Assembly (NCBI GenBank): GCA_958298945.1
Contig: OY282610.1
Coordinates: forward strand, 49,421,667 to 49,485,666
Reading direction: 5' to 3'
From: Atherix ibis
Taxonomy: Eukaryota; Arthropoda; Insecta; Diptera; Athericidae
Length of the DNA stretch: 64,000 nucleotides
Part shown: one piece after another, positions 56,101 to 64,000 of the stretch
How the letters are laid out: each line of letters starts with the position of its first letter
Position numbering within the stretch: the stretch's first letter is position 1
Translations under genes and position numbers: made by a program
Notes under the pieces: model-generated
Seen by the model: the letters and a program-made list of their open reading frames with translations, nothing else
Told to the model about the DNA's origin: nothing
Database searches by the model: none

Positions 56101-59100
56101 CCAAAATCGATGCAGTTTTCAGCAATTTAAGCATTTTGAATGTTTCTCCATGGTTTGGACCAAAAAGTCGTAGATTGACAAAAGTTAAATTTTCGAGAAA
56201 AATTACAAATCTTCCAAGGGTCCCCCAAAGAAAAATTTTCAATTTTACTGCATTTTTTCAAAAAATCGTATTTTTCGCAAATTTCGGCCAAAATCGATGC
56301 AGTTTTCAGCAATTTAAGCATTTTGAATGTTTCTCCATGGTTTGGACCAAAAAATTTGTGGATAGACAAAAGTTAAATTTTCGAGAAAATTACAAATCTT
56401 CCAAGGTTCCCCAAAAGGAAAATTTTCAAATTTACTGCATTTTTCAAGAAATCGTATTTTCCGCAAATTTCGGCCAAAATCGATGCAGTTTTCAGCAATT
56501 TAAGCATTTTGAATGTTTCTCCATGGTTTGGACCAAAAAGTCGTAGATTGACAAAAGTTAAATTTTCGAGAAAAATTACAAATCTTCCAAGGGTCCCCCA
56601 AAGAAAAATTTTCAATTTTACTGCATTTTTTCAAAAAATCGTATTTTTCGCAAATTTCGGCCAAAATCGATGCAGTTTTCAGCAATTTAAGCATTTTGAA
56701 TGTTTCTCCATGGTTTGGACCAAAAAATTTGTGGATAGACAAAAGTTAAATTTTCGAGAAAAATTACAAATCTTCCAAGGTTCCCCAAAAGGAAAATTTT
56801 CAAATTTACTGCATTTTTCAAGAAATCGTATTTTCCGCAAATTTCGGCCAAAATCGATGCAGTTTTCAGCAATTTAAGCATTTTGAATGTTTCTCCATGG
56901 TTTGGGCCAAAAAAATCGTGGATTGATAAAAGTTAAATTTTCGAGAAAAATTACAAATCTTCCAAGGGTCCCCCAAAGGAAAATTTTCAAATTTACTGCA
57001 TTTTTCAAGAAATCGTATTTTCCGCAAATTTCGGCCAAAATCGATGCAGTTTTCAGCAATTTAAGCATTTTGAATGTTTCTCCATGGTTTGGACTAAAAA
57101 GTCGTAGATTGACAAAAGTTAAATTTTCGAGAAAAATTACAAATCTTCCAAGGGTCCCCCAAAGAAAAATTTTCAATTTTACTGCATTTTTTCAAAAAAT
57201 CGTATTTTCCGCAAATTTCGGCCAAAATCGATGCAGTTTTCAGCAATTTAAGCATTTTGAATGTTTCTCCATGGTTTGGACCAAAAAATTTGTGGATAGA
57301 CAAAAGTTAAATTTTCGAGAAAAATTACAAATCTTCCAAGGTTCCCCAAAAGGAAAATTTTCAAATTTACTGCATTTTTCAAGAAATCGTATTTTCCGCA
57401 AATTTCGGCCAAAATCGATGCAGTTTTCAGCAATTTAAGCATTTTGAATGTTTCTCCATGGTTTGGGCCAAAAAAATCGTGGATTGATAAAAGTTAAATT
57501 TTCGAGAAAAATTACAAATCTTCCAAGGGTCACCCAAAGTAAAATTTTCAAATTTATTGCTTTTTTCAAGAAATCGTATTTTCCGCAAATTTCGGCCCAA
57601 ATCGATGCAGTTTTCAGCAATTTATGCATTTTGAATGTTTCTCCATGGTTTGGACCAAAAAAATCGTGGATTGACAGAATTTAAATTTTTGAGGAAAATT
57701 ACCAATCTTCCAAGGGTCCCCCAAAGTAAAATTTTCAATTTTACTGCATTTTTCAAGAAATCGTATTTTCCGCAAATTTCGGCCAAAATCGATGCAGTTT
57801 TCAGCAATTTAAGCATTTTGAATGTTTCTCTATGGTTTGGACCAAAAAGTCGTAGATTGACAAAAGTTAAATTTTCGAGAGAAATTACAAATCTTCCAAG
57901 GGTCCCCCAAAGGAAAATTTTCAATTTTACTGCATTTTTCAAGAAATCGTATTTTCCGCAAATTTCGGCCAAAATCGATGCAGTTTTCAGCAATTTAAGC
58001 ATTTTGAATGTTTCTCCATGGTTTGGACCAAAAAAATCGTAGATTGACAAAAGTTAAATTTTCGAGAAAAATTACAAATCTTCCAAGGGTCCCCCAAAGG
58101 AAAATTTTCAATTTTACTGCATTTTTCAAGAAATCGTATTTTCCGTAAATTTCGGCCAAAATCAATGCAGTTTTCAGCAATTTAAGCATTTTGAATGTTT
58201 TTCCATAGTTTGGACAAAAAAATCGTAGATTGACAAAAGTTAAATTTTCGAGAAAAATTACAAATCTTCCAAGGGTCCCCCAAAGTAAAATTTTCAATAT
58301 TACTGCATTTTTCAAGAAATCGTATTTTCCGCAAATTTCGGCCAAAATCGATGCAGTTTTCAGCAATTTAAGCATTTTGAATGTTTCTCCATGGCTTGGA
58401 GCTAAAAAATCGTGGATTGACAAGAGTTAAATTTTCGAGAAAAATTACAAATCTTCCAAGGGTCCCCCAAAGGAAAATTTTCAATTTTACTGCATTTTTT
58501 CAAAAAATCGTATTTTCCGCAAATTTCGGCCAAAATCGATGCAGTTTTCAGCAATTTAAGTATTTTGAATGTTTCTCCATGGTTTGGACCAAAAAAGTCG
58601 TGGATTGACAAAAGTTAAATTTTCGAGAAAAATTACAAATTTTCCAGGGTTCCCCAAAAGGAAAATTTTCAAATTTACTGCATTTTTCAAGAAATCGTAT
58701 TTTCCGCAAATTTCGGCCAAAATCGATGCAGTTTTCAGCAATTTAAGCATTTTGAATGTTTCTCCATGGCTTGGAGCTAAAAAATCGTGGATTGACAAAA
58801 GTTAAATTTTCGAGAAAAATTACAAATCTTCCAAGGGTCCCCCAAAGGAAAATTTTCAATTTTACTGCATTTTTTCAAAAAATCGTATTTTCCGCAAATT
58901 TCGGCCAAAATCGATGCAGTTTTCAGCAATTTAAGTATTTTGAATGTTTCTCCATGGTTTGGACCAAAAAAGTCGTGGATTGACAAAAGTTAAATTTTCG
59001 AGAAAAATTACAAATTTTCCAGGGTTCCCCAAAAGGAAAATTTTCAAATTTACTGCATTTTTCAAGAAATCGTATTTTCCGCAAATTTCGGCCAAAATCG

Positions 59101-60700
59101 ATGCAGTTTTCAGCAATTTTAGCATTTTGAATGTTTCTCCATGGTTTGGATCAAAAAAATCGTGGATTGATAAAAGTTAAATTTTCGAGAAAAATTACAA
59201 ATCTTCCAAGGGTCCCCCAAAGGAAAATTTTCAAATTTATTGCTTTTTTTAAGAAATCGTATTTTCCGCAAATTTCGACCAAAATCGATGCAGTTTTCAG
59301 CAATTTAGGCATTTTCCATGTTTCTCCATGGTTTGGACCAAAAAATCTTAGATTGACAAAAGTTAAATTTTCGAGAAAAATTACAAATCTTCCAAGGGTC
59401 CCCCAAAGGAAAATTTTCAATATTACTGCATTTTTCAAAAAATCGTATTTTCCGCAAATTTCGGCCAAAATCGATGCAGTTTTCAGCAATTTAAGTATTT
59501 TGAATGTTTCTCCATGGTTTGGACCAAAAAAGTCGTGGATTGACAAAAGTTAAATTTTCGAGAAAAATTACAAATTTTCCAGGGTTTCCCAGAAGGAAAA
59601 TTTTCAAATTTACTGCATTTTTCAAGAAATCGTATTTTCCGCAAATTTCGGCCAAAATCGATGCAGTTTTCAGCAATTTAAGCATTTTGAATGTTTCTCC
59701 ATGGTTTTGACCAAAAAAATCGTGGATTGACAAAAGTAAACTTTTCGAGAAAAATTACAAATCTTCCAAGGATCCCCCAAAGGAAAATTTTCAATTTTAC
59801 TGCATTTTTCAAGAAATCGTATTTTCCGCAAATTTCGGCCAAAATCGATGCAGTTTTCAGCAATTTAAGTATTTTGAATGTTTCTCCATGGTTTGGACCA
59901 AAAAAGTCGTGGATTGACAAAAGTTAAATTTTCGAGAAAAATTACAAATTTTCCAGGGTTCCCCAAAAGGAAAATTTTCAAATTTACTGCATTTTTCAAG
60001 AAATCGTATTTTCCGCAAATTTCGGCCAAAATCGATGCAGTTTTCAGCAATTTAAGCATTTTGAATGTTTCTCCATGGTTTTGACCAAAAAAATCGTGGA
60101 TTGACAAAAGTAAACTTTTCGAGAAAAATTACAAATCTTCCAAGGATCCCCCAAAGGAAAATTTTCAATTTTACTGCATTTTTCAAGAAATCGTATTTTC
60201 CGCAAATTTCGGCCAAAATCGATGCAGTTTTCAGCAATTTAAGCATTTTGAATGTTTTTCCATGGTTTGGACAAAAGAAATCGTAGATTGACAAAAGTTA
60301 AATTTTCGAGAAAAATTACAAATCTTCCAAGGGTCCCCCAAAGGAAAATTTTCAATTTTACTGCATTTTTCAAGAAATTGTATTTTCCGCAAATTTCGGC
60401 CAAAATCGATGCAGTTTTCAGCAATTTAAGCATTTTGAATGTTTCTCCATGGTTTGGACAAAAAAAATTGTAGATTGACAAAAGTTAAATTTTCGAGAAA
60501 AATTACAAATCTTCCAAGGGTCCCCCAAAGTAAAATTTTCAATATTACTGCATTTTTCAAGAAATCGTATTTTCCGCAAATTTCGGCCAAAATCGATGCA
60601 GTTTTCAGCAATTTAAGCATTTTGAATGTTTCTCCATGGCTTGGAGCTAAAAAATCGTGGATTGACAAAAGTTAAATTTTCGAGAAAAATTACAAATCTT
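48470..60700. repeat. Large duplicated blocks in the satellite, ~7.1-kb offset
   Basis: Rare monomer variants reappear in the same order: 48476 and 55766 (offset 7,290), 49596 and 56887 (7,291), then 50344 and 57448, 52027 and 59131, 53522 and 60626 (all 7,104). The offset drops by one monomer between 49.6 and 50.3 kb. Similarly 45300 and 54645 match. This is amplification of blocks of tens of monomers. Confidence 0.85.
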
Positions 60701-63700
60701 CCAAGGGTCCCCCAAAGGAAAATTTTCAATTTTACTGCATTTTTTCAAAAAATCGTATTTTCCGCAAATTTCGGCCAAAATCGATGCAGTTTTCAGCAAT
60801 TTAAGTATTTTGAATGTTTCTCCATGGTTTGGACCAAAAAAGTCGTGGATTGACAAAAGTTAAATTTTCGAGAAAAATTACAAATTTTCCAGGGTTCCCC
60901 AAAAGGAAAATTTTCAAATTTACTGCATTTTTCAAGAAATCGTATTTTCCGCAAATTTCGGCCAAAATCGATGCAGTTTTCAGCAATTTTAGCATTTTGA
61001 ATGTTTCTCCATGGTTTGGATCAAAAAAATCGTGGATTGATAAAAGTTAAATTTTCGAGAAAAATTACAAATCTTCCAAGGGTCCCCCAAAGAAAAATTT
61101 TCAAATTTATTGCTTTTTTTAAGAAATCGTATTTTCCGCAAATTTCGACCAAAATCGATGCAGTTTTCAGCAATTTAGGCATTTTCCATGTTTCTCCATG
61201 GTTTGGACCAAAAAATCTTAGATTGACAAAAGTTAAATTTTCGAGAAAAATTACAAATCTTCCAAGGGTCCCCCAAAGGAAAATTTTCAAATTTACTGCA
61301 TTTTTCAAGAAATCGTATTTTCCGCAAATTTCGGCCAAAATCGATGCAGTTTTCAGCAATTTAAGCATTTTGAATGTTTCTCCATGGTTTGGACCAAAAA
61401 GTCGTAGATTGACAAAAGTTAAATTTTCGAGAAAAATTACAAATCTTCCAAGGGTCCCCCAAAGAAAAATTTTCAATTTTACTGCATTTTTTCAAAAAAT
61501 CGTATTTTTCGCAAATTTCGGCCAAAATCGATGCAGTTTTCAGCAATTTAAGCATTTTGAATGTTTCTCCATGGTTTGGACCAAAAAAATCGTGGATTGA
61601 CAAAAGTAAACTTTTCGAGAAAAATTACAAATCTTCCAAGGTTCCCCAAAAGGAAAATTTTCAAATTTACTGCATTTTTCAAGAAATCGTATTTTCCGCA
61701 AATTTCGGCCAAAATCGATGCAGTTTTCAGCAATTTAAGTATTTTGAATGTTTCTCCATGGTTTGGACCAAAAAAGTCGTGGATTGACAAAAGTTAAATT
61801 TTCGAGAAAAATTACAAATTTTCCAGGGTTCCCCAAAAGGAAAATTTTCAAATTTACTGCATTTTTCAAGAAATCGTATTTTCCGCAAATTTCGGCCAAA
61901 ATCGATGCAGTTTTCAGCAATTTAAGCATTTTGAATGTTTCTCCATGGTTTTGACCAAAAAAATCGTGGATTGACAAAAGTAAACTTTTCGAGAAAAATT
62001 ACAAATCTTCCAAGGATCCCCCAAAGGAAAATTTTCAATTTTACTGCATTTTTCAAGAAATCGTATTTTCCGCAAATTTCGGCCAAAATCGATGCAGTTT
62101 TCAGCAATTTAAGCATTTTGAATGTTTTTCCATGGTTTGGACAAAAGAAATCGTAGATTGACAAAAGTTAAATTTTCGAGAAAAATTACAAATCTTCCAA
62201 GGGTCCCCCAAAGGAAAATTTTCAATTTTACTGCATTTTTCAAGAAATTGTATTTTCCGCAAATTTCGGCCAAAATCGATGCAGTTTTCAGCAATTTAAG
62301 CATTTTGAATGTTTCTCCATGGTTTGGACCAAAAAGTCGTAGATTGACAAAAGTTAAATTTTCGAGAAAAATTACAAATCTTCCAAGGGTCCCCCAAAGA
62401 AAAATTTTCAATTTTACTGCATTTTTTCAAAAAATCGTATTTTTCGCAAATTTCGGCCAAAATCGATGCAGTTTTCAGCAATTTAAGCATTTTGAATGTT
62501 TCTCCATGGTTTGGACCAAAAAAATCGTGGATTGACAAAAGTAAACTTTTCGAGAAAAATTACAAATCTTCCAAGGTTCCCCAAAAGGAAAATTTTCAAA
62601 TTTACTGCATTTTTCAAGAAATCGTATTTTCCGCAAATTTCGGCCAAAATCGATGCAGTTTTCAGCAATTTAAGTATTTTGAATGTTTCTCCATGGTTTG
62701 GACCAAAAAAGTCGTGGATTGACAAAAGTTAAATTTTCGAGAAAAATTACAAATTTTCCAGGGTTCCCCAAAAGGAAAATTTTCAAATTTACTGCATTTT
62801 TCAAGAAATCGTATTTTCCGCAAATTTCGGCCAAAATCGATGCAGTTTTCAGCAATTTAAGCATTTTGAATGTTTCTCCATGGTTTTGACCAAAAAAATC
62901 GTGGATTGACAAAAGTAAACTTTTCGAGAAAAATTACAAATCTTCCAAGGATCCCCCAAAGGAAAATTTTCAATTTTACTGCATTTTTCAAGAAATCGTA
63001 TTTTCCGCAAATTTCGGCCAAAATCGATGCAGTTTTCAGCAATTTAAGCATTTTGAATGTTTTTCCATGGTTTGGACAAAAGAAATCGTAGATTGACAAA
63101 AGTTAAATTTTCGAGAAAAATTACAAATCTTCCAAGGGTCCCCCAAAGGAAAATTTTCAATTTTACTGCATTTTTCAAGAAATTGTATTTTCCGCAAATT
63201 TCGGCCAAAATCGATGCAGTTTTCAGCAATTTAAGCATTTTGAATGTTTCTCCATGGTTTGGACAAAAAAAATTGTAGATTGACAAAAGTTAAATTTTCG
63301 AGAAAAATTACAAATCTTCCAAGGGTCCCCCAAAGTAAAATTTTCAATATTACTGCATTTTTCAAGAAATCGTATTTTCCGCAAATTTCGGCCAAAATCG
63401 ATGCAGTTTTCAGCAATTTAAGCATTTTGAATGTTTCTCCATGGCTTGGAGCTAAAAAATCGTGGATTGACAAAAGTTAAATTTTCGAGAAAAATTACAA
63501 ATCTTCCAAGGGTCCCCCAAAGGAAAATTTTCAATTTTACTGCATTTTTTCAAAAAATCGTATTTTCCGCAAATTTCGGCCAAAATCGATGCAGTTTTCA
63601 GCAATTTAAGTATTTTGAATGTTTCTCCATGGTTTGGACCAAAAAAGTCGTGGATTGACAAAAGTTAAATTTTCGAGAAAAATTACAAATTTTCCAGGGT

Positions 63701-63860
63701 TCCCCAAAAGGAAAATTTTCAAATTTACTGCATTTTTCAAGAAATCGTATTTTCCGCAAATTTCGGCCAAAATCGATGCAGTTTTCAGCAATTTTAGCAT
63801 TTTGAATGTTTCTCCATGGTTTGGATCAAAAAAATCGTGGATTGATAAAAGTTAAATTTT
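60626..63860. repeat. Higher-order blocks of 5 and 15 monomers
   Basis: The variant series starting at 60626 recurs at 63431 (2,805 bases, 15 monomers). The series at 61361 recurs at 62296, and that at 62109 at 63044 (935 bases, 5 monomers). Confidence 0.8.
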
Positions 63861-64000
63861 CGAGAAAAATTACAAATCTTCCAAGGGTCCCCCAAAGAAA
63901 AATTTTCAAATTTATTGCTTTTTTTAAGAAATCGTATTTTCCGCAAATTTCGACCAAAATCGATGCAGTTTTCAGCAATTTAGGCATTTTCCATGTTTCT

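Larger units (their letters stand above)
41153..64000. repeat. Satellite array, ~187-bp monomer
   Basis: About 122 head-to-tail copies run off the window's right edge. One monomer runs from GATGCAGTTTTCAGCAATTT through ATGTTTCTCCATGGTTTGG, AAAGTTAAATTTTCGAG, AAATCTTCCAAGG, TACTGCATTTTTCAAG and TATTTTCCGCAAATTTCGG back to CCAAAATC. Monomers differ at a few places (for example AAAGTCGTAGATTG against AAATTTGTGGATAG, and CAAGGGTCCCCCAAAG against CAAGGTTCCCCAAAAG) and occur in ordered patterns. Spacing of identical variants is 187 or a multiple. Length 187 is not a multiple of three, so each strand cycles through frames; few stops exist, hence many 60-300 codon frames on both strands that I do not regard as genes. 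Confidence 0.97.

Noticed and set aside
41153..64000. CRISPR array
   Set aside because: The repeats are contiguous 187-bp monomers without unique spacers, in eukaryotic DNA with no cas genes.
41153..64000. CENP-B box in the satellite (TTTCGGCCAAAATCGAT region)
   Set aside because: Only the TTCG....A half fits; the CGGG half is absent, and the CENP-B box is a mammalian feature.

Overview
The window is eukaryotic nuclear DNA from an insect, most probably a fly (Diptera). The evidence is a nuclear copy of mitochondrial DNA in the ancestral insect gene order, spliceosomal introns with GTAAGT-type donors, insect-type mariner, gypsy and non-LTR elements, and a 23-kb AT-rich satellite array. I cannot name the species. 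Only two host genes can be supported: an ataxin-10 homologue (18788-20267, minus, three exons, with a window-truncated second copy at 1-566) and a small RING-finger gene (16427-16999, plus, two exons) that looks like an RNF4/Degringolade-type SUMO-targeted ubiquitin ligase.

Layout. 1-2829: one copy of a segmental duplication (start of ataxin-10, its upstream DNA, a dead non-LTR reverse transcriptase) whose partner is 19702-22513. 2830-6406: mostly unassigned DNA with a gypsy integrase relic and a purine tract. 6407-13123: a full-structure but dead Ty3/gypsy element on the minus strand (173-bp LTRs, 5-bp target duplication GTATC). Its 3' LTR is split by a terminal-inverted-repeat (TIR) element that appears to carry a DUF4806-like gene. 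13124-16426: gene-free DNA with small dispersed repeats. 16427-20267: the two host genes with an unresolved stretch between them. 22514-26390: a second, related, 5'-truncated gypsy element. 26622-27868: a mariner.

27930-40560 is a nuclear mitochondrial insertion (NUMT): ND2(-)/ND1(+)/tRNA-Ser2(-)/cytb(-)/ND6(-)/tRNA-Pro(+)/tRNA-Thr(-)/ND4L(+)/ND4(+)/tRNA-His(+)/ND5(+)/tRNA-Phe(+)/tRNA-Glu(-)/tRNA-Ser1(-)/tRNA-Asn(-). This is the ancestral order read backwards, with one deletion between ND2 and ND1. It has been hit repeatedly by DNA transposons: a mariner relic (with another TIR element inside it) in ND6, a 3.5-kb TIR element (with an apparently intact mariner inside it) in ND4, and a second mariner in ND4. 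Because the ancestral mitochondrial sequence is known, ten short insertions at TA can be read as probable mariner excision scars: seven leave CGAG/CTCG and three leave ACA/TGT. These match the termini of the two mariner families present in the window.

40588-41152 is a non-LTR retrotransposon scrap that abuts the satellite. 41153-64000 is a tandem array of a roughly 187-bp monomer (about 122 copies, running off the window) with dimeric (374 bp) and larger higher-order organisation, including a block repeated at an offset of about 7.1 kb. The many open frames on both strands of the array follow from its low stop-codon content and are not convincing genes. The whole reads as repeat-rich, probably pericentromeric or heterochromatic DNA next to a satellite, with a few host genes at the left.
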